Shown: positions 1-7,679 of the stretch, piece after piece
Position numbering within the stretch: position 1 is the stretch's first letter
How the letters are laid out: the number at the start of each line of letters is the position of its first letter
Source of the DNA: Ochromonadaceae sp. CCMP2298
Lineage: Eukaryota > Sar > Synurophyceae > Ochromonadales > Ochromonadaceae
DNA: 11,604 nucleotides
NCBI GenBank assembly: GCA_026770595.1
Contig: MU634528.1
Location: forward strand, 1 to 11,604
Direction: 5' to 3'
Program-made: the position numbers and the translations under genes
Notes under the pieces: generated by a model
The model's input: the letters and a program-made list of their open reading frames with translations, nothing else
Databases searched by the model: none
Told to the model about the DNA's origin: nothing

Positions 1-201
1 GGGTGCCTATTCTGCTTATTGTTTGCCCGTGCCAAAGGAAATCAACCGGTGCGAGTGTGTACTCGCAGATGTGGAGTAAATCATGTATGCGCATTGTCCG
101 TAATGCCCAACCCTGCTTCGTGCACCCAGATTCCTGCCCCTGCAGTACCTGTGTGTGCTGTGGAAGATAGATCATCTGTGGGATCATCTTCTGTGGAGGG
201 C
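1..201. other. Region downstream of the PCMTD-like gene; no gene seen
   Basis: This stretch follows the stop codon of the minus-strand methyltransferase-like gene and probably holds its 3' UTR. Open frames crossing it on the plus strand have no recognisable protein features. The only structure seen is a short perfect inverted repeat at 50-67, with 7-bp arms TGCGAGT and ACTCGCA and a GTGT loop. No clear polyadenylation signal was recognised. Confidence 0.5.
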
Positions 202-2387
202 TTACGCCTCGTCTACTGGGAAGTGCAGCGGCTCCCCATACTCAGTGCCCTCCTCGCTCTCGTCTGAGCTCTCTCCCTCGTCGTCGGCACCCTCTCCCTT
301 TCCCTCTCTCCACTCACCGTGCGAGCCACGCCGGAGCGGCACCTGCACCTGCACCACTGCCATGGCATCGCAGGTGGACTGGGACTGGTAGGACTCGGAC
401 GTGCTGTACTCCATCGTGGTGTGCGAGGTGTACGAGCTCTGGGCAGTGTTGCAGTGTAGTGTGTTCTCTCCCGCGATCTCGATCACTTCCATGAAACCCG
501 CCTGACCCATCTCCACATCCTCAGCATCAGCGTCCATATCGCTCCCCTCATCCTCACCTGCCAGGCCGCTCACATCGTCCCCCTCTTCGTCACTGGGGTC
601 GTGAGTGTCCTCCTCCCCCTCCTCCTCTCCCTCCTCCTCCTCTTCTTCCTCCTCTCCCTCCTCTCCTTCATCCTCATCTTCCTCCTCTCCATCTTCGTCG
701 AAGTCAGACTCAGAGAAATTGATGGCCCCCAGGGCCCCCACAGCAGCGAACCTCCCGATAAGGCTGGAACCGCCATTGCGACTCAGACGCATCATCACGT
801 TCTGTCAGTGATAGGTGAATCGCCAGTTACGAAGGTTTTTGTACAGTTGTTACATGCCACTGGTGAGTTCACATACTTACCCTGAAGTGGTCTCGCTCGG
901 TCTCCGCCACTCTCTGCGACTCCTCCGCCCGGCGCAGCTGCTGCTCCGCGTTCTGACGCAGTCTCCTCTCCACCGCCAGCTCCGACGCCAGCATCTGGAT
1001 GTCAGACTTGGGCTGTGCGAACCACTCCCTGCAAGAGAGGGACGATACACACATCCACACGTAAGCATAGATAGTAGGACGATAGCCTAGGGAGCTTACC
1101 TGCTCAAGAACGAGAACACGTGTAGCCAGACGTGATGCGGCAAGCCTCCGTTGCTGCGGGTGGCCAGCATGCCCACCCCACTGTGCAGGTTGCATCGGTT
1201 GTTGGCCAAGAGAATGGTGACCAGCGCATCTCTGAACTGCCTCGGGAACTGCTGGTGCCTCGACCTGGAGGGGGCCCAGACTGAGCAGGAGCGGGTGTGC
1301 ATAAGACGTACAGCATATGACATACAGCATATAACATACGACATACGATGACAACTTACCCAGCGGCGGCAGGCAGACTCGGGTCCTCGTGGAGGGGCCT
1401 GCAGAGGGCCCTGCTCCAGCTGCAGCCATCATCGCTGTAGAGAGAGTCGACTGCCCGGGGGGAGGTTGGCAGATAACGAAGGTCACTCGGTCTCTGGCGA
1501 GGGCGCTCACCAGCAGGCTGTCATCGACTGCATGGTAGTCCGAGGAGGAGGAGCGAGTGAGGGCCTGCTGCACGTGCTCCTCCTCGTCCTCCCGCGCGGC
1601 GGTGTCGACGAGGGGCGCGAAGTGTACGTTGGAGATGTGGGCAGTGGAGTATATGCGGCCGCAGTAGCGACGCAGGCTGATCAACTGGTTCTTCTCGTTG
1701 ATCGGGACGACAAGCACTCCGTCGTCAGCAAGCAGCGACAGGAAGAAGTCCTTTCGGTCCTGGGGGCAGCCCGCTCCGATGTAGATGCGGTCGTACTTGA
1801 GCGTGGACGCGGCCGTGGTGAGGTTGATGTCGAAGCAGTTCCCAGGAACGAAGGAGATGCTCTCCAGAGCCACCTTCCTTCTGAATCCTCCCTCCATCTC
1901 TGCTGCCATCAGCTTCGAGTGCCACTGCTTGACTCGCTCGGTAGCATAGCCGCACATCCCCTCGGCCAGTTCTATGCCGTGGGTGACGCCGCTCTCTCCC
2001 ATCATGAAGGCCGCCAACGCCGAGAGGTAGCCAGAACCACTCCCGACGTTCAGAAACGAGTTACCTGGCTTCAAGTCGAGAGCTTCCAGCACAGTGTGGT
2101 ACATATGCGGGGCTGACATGTGAACCTTCCCCTTCTTGAAAGGACGATCCAGGTATGCTTGAGGCCTTCGGTGAAGGAGGAGCCGTTGGGAACGAAGTGT
2201 GAGATGAGGTTAGACGGCACGGGAAAGGACGCAGCAGCGGTTATTACCTGTCTGCCTCGAGGACAAAGTCTCCCCTGTCGGTGTACTTGAACGCTTCGAA
2301 GATCAGAGAGCCCACACTCAGCACACCGTTGTCCACCAACTGATCACAGAGGTCCTGGTTGTTCGTGCCGACGCTGAGCCACGCCAT
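202..2387 (-). CDS. PCMTD-type isoaspartate O-methyltransferase-like protein with F-box-like segment and acidic tail
   Basis: Five exons on the minus strand: 2387-2248, 2165-1360, 1280-1100, 1028-881 and 801-202 (TAA), 624 aa. All four introns are GT-AG (82, 79, 71 and 79 nt) and phases match. Residues 1-235 resemble PCMT-domain proteins (PCMTD1/2): an N-terminal SVGTNNQDL stretch, TDRGDF, MSAPHMYH (63-70), the SAM-binding motif NVGSGSGYL (86-94), HGIEL (109-113), and YDRIYIGAG (171-179) leading to a GVLVVPI strand. Such enzymes methylate, or recognise, isoaspartyl damage in proteins using S-adenosylmethionine; animal PCMTD1/2 also act as ubiquitin-ligase receptors. Residues 316-379 (WAPS..H..FP..FR, then LPHHVWLHVFSFLSREWF) look F-box-like. 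Residues 380-425 are a charged coiled coil. Residues 455-501 are almost all Glu/Asp, with a run of eight Glu. The start is the first in-frame ATG, at 2387, in TCGCGATGGC; in-frame codons upstream lack ATG. The methyltransferase fold is well supported; enzymatic activity and the F-box role are inferred. Confidence 0.88.
604..705 (-). repeat. Low-complexity acidic codon tract (GAG/GAA-rich) in the PCMTD-like gene
   Basis: On the plus strand this reads as a CTC/TCC-rich run. In the gene's frame it encodes the Glu/Asp/Gly stretch at about residues 460-490, including eight consecutive Glu. Mixed GAG and GAA codons show an old or interrupted microsatellite rather than a pure recent expansion. It is in frame with the rest of exon 5 and is counted as coding. 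Confidence 0.75.
1300..1350 (-). repeat. Imperfect CATAC/GCATAT repeats in intron 2 of the PCMTD-like gene
   Basis: Inside the 79-nt intron 1359-1281, short degenerate units (ACATACAGCATAT, ACATACGACATACG on the plus strand) repeat. The intron has no stop in the exon 2 frame, so an unspliced transcript would stay open, but exon 3 would then be read in the wrong frame. Confidence 0.5.
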
Positions 2388-3331
2388 CGCGAGTAGGATT
2401 AGCCGTTTACTGGAGGAGAGGGAATGACAGGATACCACAGAACGTAATCGGTGGGTGGGCTTGGATGTAAAACAAGAAGAAGCGATGTTGTGTTGATGTC
2501 CTTCAAGTCCGCGTCTGCTGTTGTTGAGCGCCGACTTTTTTTGGGGAGAAGGCAGCGCAAATTCGTAAAATATCTTGCACAGCCATGACGAAAATTTGGG
2601 TGGTTTCTACACATACTTCCTCCGGCAATATTTCGCCATCTTTCGAGAAGGACGGGGACTTCCCAACTTTGGGAAGCTTCAAGTCCAAAACCGCCAGCAG
2701 GAAACGCGATCCAAGTGCGCCGAAACAAAAAACGTACATTATTATCACATAAGAGTGTACTGCAATAACATTTTTCCACTTGTTCTTTTATTAGTCAAGT
2801 AATGTATACATTGCACATCTTCTAATAAGTTAGGCGAGTGTTGGATAAGTTAGTGATAAATAGAAAACTTGGGTCTTGGTTGAGGCTGGGCGGAGATTAG
2901 GCGGCGGATTTGTATACCTAACATATACCTATCCAACTCTAGCCTAGAAAATGTGCAATGTCTATGATACTTACTTTACTATAAGTATCTTTCAAGTTGA
3001 AACTATGTTCGGAAGCTGTGTCAAAAATATACTGCAACTCTCCAATCTCAACATAGACTACAGAGTTTCCGGTTTGGTTTGTGTACTTTTTCGCGCACGT
3101 TACAAAAATCACCTCTCGCGCTCAAATCTCAAATTTAGGAGAGGGAAGTGTGTGCTCCGTCTATGCTTCTGCACCGCCCCTCCCAAAAGGCATCGAGCCA
3201 ACACAGGGCTGAACTTCTTTGCGCCACCCTGAGCTGCCTGTGCGTCTATAGGTGCAGCCATAAGGTTTCACAGCTCAACGCAGCTCCACAGCTCCATCCA
3301 GCGTTCAGCAATCGCAAACATCTATGATCCA
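2388..3331. promoter_or_regulatory. Divergent intergenic region between the PCMTD-like and Kelch/EGF genes
   Basis: About 940 nt separate the two start codons, so both promoters must lie here or in untranscribed leaders here. The DNA is richer in A and T than the flanking exons. I see no convincing TATA box. Local repeats: ATAAGTTAG at 2825-2833 and again at 2845-2853; GTTGGATA (2840-2847) facing TATCCAAC (2930-2937); and three close copies of CAGCTC at 3271-3296, just upstream of the Kelch gene start. An open frame at 2399-2779 on the minus strand lacks any recognisable domain and is not called as a gene. Confidence 0.55.
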
Positions 3332-6300
3332 ATGAATGGAAAAGGATACATGGCGCATCTTACTCCACTGCTTTTGTTGTTCTTGCTGTGGGCGGAGCTG
3401 TGCTGCAGCACTCCCGTCAGTAGCGCCAACTGGCAGGAGCTGGTCTCCACGAACGGCATTAAGTTCAGCGGACGAAATGGTAAGAACCTGTCCTTCCAAA
3501 CAAGAAGGATTTCGACTAACCACTTCCTTTGTCATCTAGCGCACGCATCTTGCGTATTCAAAGGCCAGATCTGGTTGACTGGCGGCAGGACGGCTGCGTA
3601 CACCACATACGCGCTGCTGGAGTCGTTCAAGGTGGCGGATGTGTGGAGATCGTCCACCGGAGGTAAGTAGATGCAACGTCCTTACGTTCGCTCCCTATCT
3701 GATGTCTGCTCACTACCCACTGCTTACTGCCTGCTGCTCTCTACTCCCTGCTGCCTGCTCACTGCTCTCTGCTGCCTGCTCCCTGCTCCCTACTCTCTGC
3801 CAAACGCGTAGCTCTGTGGGCGAAGGAGAGAGAACTCACAGGCGACTTCTTCGCCCAGAACACAGACGTAACGCAGCCTGGGCCCATAGCACCCTGGTAC
3901 GCGCGCTTCGGACACAGCCTGAATTCGGTCGATATAAACGGGGACGGAGTGGACGACTACATGATACTCATGGGGGGGTACTCCCCCAAGCCCTCCAACG
4001 ACATATGGATCACAGAAGACGGCCGCCACTGGGTGTAAGTCGTTTCACCACTGAGCCGGGCTAATCTTTGGGTAAACCATCGCAAAGCTAACTTCTCAGC
4101 TTCCTTCTTTCTATACTTTCTTGTGTACAGGTACTGCGGTTATGCCCCATGGTCTGCTCGGGCCTGGCATGGGACCACAATCTTCCATAACAATCTGTTT
4201 CTGATGGGAGGCAGTCCGCTGAACAACGAGGTGTGGATGCTGGTCAACGTGACGAAGGTGTCCCGGGAGATGCCCTTGACCAGATCGATGTACTCCAACT
4301 ACACCTACCAGCTGGACTGGATTCAGCAACCCGACGTGAGTAACTGTACTGCCTCTACATGTACTACCTCTACATGTACTACCTCTACATGTACTACTGT
4401 ACTACCTGTCTCTACATGTGCTTGTACCTCTACTGCCTCTACATGTACTACTACTTGTGCTGGTGTGCTGGTGTGCTGGAGGCTCCCATCGTGATATCAC
4501 CCCCTGAGTGGTCTGTGCACGTTGTGCGCCAGTCGAGCTGTGGCGGATTCCCTCCGTTCTGCGCCAAACCGTGGTGCCCTGCTCGCGCAGCCTGTGCAGC
4601 GGGCACATCTAACCCTAACCGACGGAGGATGCGAGATAACACTCGTGTTCCGCATTCTCTTCCCAAGGTCTCTTTCTACACTTTCTCTGCTCCTTGTCGC
4701 TCAATCGACTAAAAGAGAAACTGTCGACGGCAGCACCGGCTGATCGGCGTGCCTCGTGCTAAACCATCTCACGACTGACTGAACGGCGGCAGACCCAGAG
4801 GGAGGCACTGTCCAAAGCTGACCTTTCCTCCCACAGAGATATGCTCTCGCTGACCTGGCTGCTCAAGTTCGAAGACACTCAACCCTCCACCGATTTGAAT
4901 GGGAGCCCTCGGCCACACCACCACCAGCCATATAAAATCATGTGTGTGTGACATCATACTACTATCATCCTTTCGTTTTCATTACTACTGTTACACTTCA
5001 CATTGCTCCCCCCTAGGCGCCCTGGTCCCCGCGAGTGGGCATGGGCCTCGTCTCCCAGTGGTTCTTCAACAAAACAGATGGAGAAACGCTCAAAGGTAAG
5101 CACCTCAGTCCGTTCTCCACGTGTCTCACAGTCGCCTAATCCTCTACCTTAACCCTCCATCTTAACCCTCTATTCCTACAGATTCGAGGGAGCGGATAGT
5201 ACTCGCAGGGGGCTACGGGGGCTATCCCGCAGTCGAGCCCAATATCGCCAAGTACGATGGGTTCATAACGCGCGCAGACACGTGGCAGACCTTCGACGGC
5301 CAGAACTGGACGCAGCTGAACTGGAACAACACCTTCGGGGGGAGGGCCTGGTTCGGCATGGACGTGCACCACGCCGAAGACCCGCGGGTGCAGTACCCAG
5401 CACGAAATAGCTCCCATCCGCCCAAAATGTGAGCCTTCTTTCCCCCCACGCCTCTTTTTCCTCCCCACTCCGTCTCTGTCCTCCTGGCATTTCAACCTTT
5501 ACCCCCCTATTCACACACCCCACACCCTATTCACACACACCCTATTCACACACACCCTATTCACACACACCCTATTCACACACACCCTATTCACACACCC
5601 TATTCACGCATAGGTACATAGTGGGTGGCGGCTTCACGGGGTTTCTCTTCAACCGCCCAGGTAGAGTGTCGTCCATGCAGGGGAAGGCCGACGCCTACTG
5701 GTCCACGGATGGTACTCACTGGGTCAAGATCAGCTACGGTAAGCAGGGGGGACAGGGGAGAGGATACTTGCGCTGTAAAGTACAGGAGGTGGGGCTTGCG
5801 CTAACGGTCACTTATTTGTCCCACATTATCTTTTCACAGAGGAGGGAGGGGGCACGACCACCGTGCCCTTCTTCGCGTCGCAGGAGTGGTCCAAGACGAT
5901 CGTGGACACACAAGTCAGGCGCCTGGGGAAGTGGGGAATGACCTTGCATAGTTTCAACCTGCAAACGAAAAAGCCGGTAAGTCTATGAGTACATCTAGGA
6001 CTAGCGCCTATTCATGTGACACATACACGTCGAAACATGTGCACCGAAGCCTATCTGCACCACCCTTTTTCCCTTTTTCCCTTTTTCCCTGGTTCCCTGA
6101 TTCCCTGGTTCCCTGATTCCCTGGTTCCCAGCACGGCGGAGAGCTGATCCTATTGGCGGGAGACTACACCGGCGGGGGCGAGTTCTCTCCAGCCGTGTAC
6201 AAGAACCTTGCTGGCATCTACTGCGACGTGGAAGGAGTCATCTGTAACAACCAGTAAGTCCATCGTCCATCAAACCAGTGACTCAGTGACTGGGCCAGTG

Positions 6301-6523
6301 ACTAGCGTTCCCACTAACCCCCCCTACCACCCCCACCCCCAGTGGCACCTGCGGGGCGAGAGGTTGCTCTTGCGATGAAGGGTTCACTGGAGACTTCTGC
6401 CAAGGAACCGAAACCGTTCTGAAAACTGGTGCTGCGCCCACCTCTCTGCGGCAACTGCTGCACATCTCAGTAGCACTGGGTGTCACTCTGTCCACCGTTG
6501 CTTCTGCATTATTGAGTGCGTAG
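3332..6523 (+). CDS. Secreted Kelch-type beta-propeller with EGF-like module and GPI-like C-terminus
   Basis: Ten exons: 3332-3479, 3540-3662, 3812-4034, 4131-4335, 5017-5095, 5182-5428, 5614-5738, 5840-5976, 6132-6253 and 6343-6523 (TAG), 529 aa, with every phase matched. Residues 7-25 form a signal peptide core (LTPLLLLFLLWAEL). About six Kelch-like blades follow, each with a hydrophobic strand ending in a glycine pair and a later Trp: IWLTGG, YMILMGGY, LFLMGGSP, IVLAGGYGGY, YIVGGGF, LILLAGDY. Blade 2 carries DINGDGVDD, like a calcium loop of integrin-type propellers. Residues 460-489 hold six cysteines (C460, 467, 473, 478, 480, 489) with CNNHGTC and CSCDEGFTGDFC, an EGF-like module. N-glycosylation sequons (NVT, NYT, NKT, NWT, NNT, NSS) suit a secreted protein. 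Residues 507-529 are a hydrophobic tail with no basic residue after it, preceded by small residues (GAAPT), as in GPI-attachment signals; a tailless membrane anchor is the alternative. A likely role is at the cell surface; the ligand is unknown. An alternative start at Met7 (3350) would keep the signal peptide. Confidence 0.86.
3706..3800 (+). repeat. CTGCT/CTCCCTGC degenerate tandem repeat in intron 2 of the Kelch/EGF gene
   Basis: The 149-nt intron 3663-3811 is filled with short pyrimidine-rich units such as CTGCTCACTGC, CTGCCTGCTC and CCCTGCTCCCTAC. They run almost to the acceptor CGCGTAG and probably serve as its polypyrimidine tract. Confidence 0.75.
4336..5016 (+). other. Large 681-nt intron of the Kelch/EGF gene
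   Basis: Donor GAC|GTGAGT at 4336 and acceptor CCCCCCTAG|GCG at 5017 join exons in phase 0. The junction QQPD-APWSPR restores a Kelch blade start seen twice elsewhere in the protein (IAPWYARFGH, YAPWSARAWH), so a direct join is favoured. The intron is several times longer than its neighbours. It contains the repeat at 4347-4460, a telomere-like CTAACCCTAACC near 4610, and a decoy acceptor CTCCCACAG near 4838. The frame entered from that decoy reaches a stop at about 4932 with no good donor before it, so I see no extra exon. Confidence 0.7.
4347..4460 (+). repeat. CTCTACATGTACTAC tandem repeat
   Basis: Near the 5' end of the 681-nt intron, a 15-nt unit CTCTACATGTACTAC recurs about three times in perfect register, followed by degenerate copies. 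Each unit contains the palindrome TACATGTA. The exon 4 frame stays open through the array, where it would encode repeated Ser-Thr-Cys-Thr-Thr, but the splice model removes it. Confidence 0.85.
5505..5608 (+). repeat. CCCTATTCACACACA tandem repeat at the 3' end of an intron
   Basis: A 15-nt unit CCCTATTCACACACA recurs about five times, with shortened copies at each end, filling the second half of the intron 5429-5613. It stops right at the acceptor CGCATAG|G. Near-identity between copies suggests recent slippage or unequal exchange. Confidence 0.9.
6063..6130 (+). repeat. 8-nt CCCTTTTT / CCCTGGTT / CCCTGATT tandem array at an intron acceptor
   Basis: In the intron 5977-6131, about three CCCTTTTT units are followed by alternating CCCTGGTT and CCCTGATT units. 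The last unit ends in CCCAG, the acceptor itself, so the array forms the whole polypyrimidine region of this splice site. Confidence 0.9.
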
Positions 6524-6628
6524 CGAACCGGGGTATGCCAAGAAGCTTATCTATATTTAATACGTTGAATTGACATGTGACTTACTGTCGTAAAAAGAAA
6601 AGAATGTTAATGTACAACTATAACAGTT
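6524..6628. other. Short tail-to-tail gap between convergent genes
   Basis: Only 105 nt separate the stop codons of the Kelch/EGF gene and the minus-strand small membrane protein gene. It is AT-rich (TATATTTAATAC, AAAAAGAAAAGAATG). Both 3' UTRs must end here or overlap the opposing gene. I could not identify a certain polyadenylation signal on either strand. Confidence 0.6.
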
Positions 6629-7282
6629 TCATCGGGGTGTATCAACTATCGTGATGGAGACGCCTTCCACGCTTAAAGCCGGACTCTCCGGCCGAGGGGC
6701 GTCGTTGGCGTCCCCGATTACTCCCCTCAACGCCAACTGCTCCGCAATGTACCACTGGGGGGGGGTGGTGATGGTAGGTGTGGGGGGTTAGTGGGGACGC
6801 ATGTGCAGTCTGATGCACGGACGTTGATGGACTTATTGATGGACTTACTCCCACAGATGGTATGCAGCCTTGGGTGATGCGCTCCTGAGTAGTTATGCCC
6901 AAGGCATCTGCAAATTCAAAGCAGAAGTGGCCTGCCACATCGTATACGTTGTGCGTTCTTATGTCGAACGTAACGGCGTACGTTTCCCCTGTGTTCGTGG
7001 GCACGTGCACCTTTCGGACCAGAAGATGAAAGTAATGAAAATCAGTTGTACGTTGAGAGACGGCATCGTTGAAGGGCACATGCGTACCTGCTGGATTGGG
7101 TCGAAACGAGGAGTCGCTGGTGCCTCAGCCAAGGCCCTCGTCAGGTCTGTTTCCGTCTCCTCCAAAGGACCTCTTGCAAAGGATGGGAACGAAGCTTCGA
7201 ACCGCAAGAGTTCTGGCTTGAGGTGCAACAGTAATGCCACCCCCAGCCCAAGGAAGAAAAACGCGCGGACGAGCAGCTTCAT
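6629..7282 (-). CDS. Small signal-anchor protein with an FC.E-type domain, function unknown
   Basis: Three exons on the minus strand: 7282-7088, 7010-6849 and 6754-6629 (TGA), 160 aa. Introns are 77 nt (CAG|GTACGC to CCGAAAG) and 94 nt (GGA|GTAAGT to CCCCCAG), both phase 0. Residues 4-20 (LVRAFFFLGLGVALLLH) form an N-terminal hydrophobic segment, best read as a signal anchor or signal peptide. A low-complexity charged linker follows. Residues 66-130 form a compact domain with GETYAVTFDI, then DVAGHFCFEFADALGI, and then WYIAEQL across the last junction. I recall similar strand-then-'FC.E'-helix segments in uncharacterised algal proteins, but give this no family name. The small size and N-terminal membrane segment point to the secretory system. 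Splice model risk: the first intron is inferred from a frame change, and the exon 2 frame is also open further upstream (from 7079), so that exon could begin earlier if the first exon were different. Confidence 0.68.
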
Positions 7283-7679
7283 GACTCCCTACTTTCACGC
7301 GCAATACTGCAAGCGGCATGGATACCAGGATACAACAGGTTCAAATGATCCACGCTGAATGGAGTGGAGAAACCGCCGTTTTTGTCCCAGGGGACCTTCG
7401 GTGTGAAAATTAAATTGGGAGTTAAAGTTAGGGAGAAAAAGGAAAGAGGAAGACTCCGCCAGTGCATCTCTGCAGCGCCACCTGCGACCCACAGCTGAGT
7501 CTCGTGTCGAGGCGCTGCAGAGTTGCACTGGCGGCAGGAGCCCGGAGTCGGGCAGTGGCAACAGCCAAATCCCTGCGACAATCACTTCATGTCTGTATAT
7601 AATTAGTTTAAAAAACACGCTGCGCAACCGCTTCCATTTGAAATGGAGACTACCAAGACTGGTTTGAGGGAATAGTATA
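7283..7679. promoter_or_regulatory. Intergenic region between two minus-strand genes
   Basis: It lies downstream of the PARP-like/TLDc gene (stop at 7680) and upstream of the small membrane protein gene (ATG at 7282), so it should hold the first gene's 3' UTR and the second gene's promoter and leader. Open frames of about 100 codons on the minus strand have no recognisable content. The notable element is the inverted repeat at 7456-7534. A TATATAATTAG stretch lies near 7596-7606. Confidence 0.5.
7456..7534. repeat. Long near-perfect inverted repeat (24-bp arms, 31-nt loop)
   Basis: The left arm 7456-7479 begins CCGCCAGTGCA and ends CTCTGCAGCGCC. The right arm 7511-7534 is its reverse complement at 23 of 24 positions. 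The single mismatch is T7467 opposite T7523 (A opposite A in a minus-strand transcript). The 31-nt loop is 7480-7510. Pairing does not continue usefully beyond the arms. Any transcript through it would form a very stable GC-rich stem. It lies about 145 nt past one stop codon and 174 nt before the next start codon, both minus strand. It could be a 3' UTR structure, a small-RNA precursor, a protein-binding palindrome or a remnant of a tiny foldback element. Confidence 0.9.

Noticed and set aside
50-67. Short perfect hairpin TGCGAGT-GTGT-ACTCGCA
   Set aside because: Seven-base arms are expected by chance at this scale, and nothing ties it to the end of the neighbouring gene.
2399-2779. 126-codon minus-strand open frame in the divergent intergenic region
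   Set aside because: No recognisable domain, composition unlike the neighbouring exons, and no fitting splice partner; it lies upstream of the methyltransferase-like start.
4608-4622. Telomere-like CTAACCCTAACC and nearby CTTAACCCTC copies near 5150-5170
   Set aside because: Only two units in one place and scattered single units elsewhere; too short to mark a telomere or an interstitial telomeric array.
4839-4934. Possible cassette exon after CTCCCACAG inside the large intron
   Set aside because: In phase 0 it reaches a TAA without a plausible donor, and joining exon 4 directly to 5017 gives the expected Kelch blade.
6642-7079. 145-codon minus-strand open frame
   Set aside because: It is exon 2 of the small membrane protein read through both flanking introns; the far part, past the GTAAGT donor at 6848, is low-complexity and out of frame with the real last exon.
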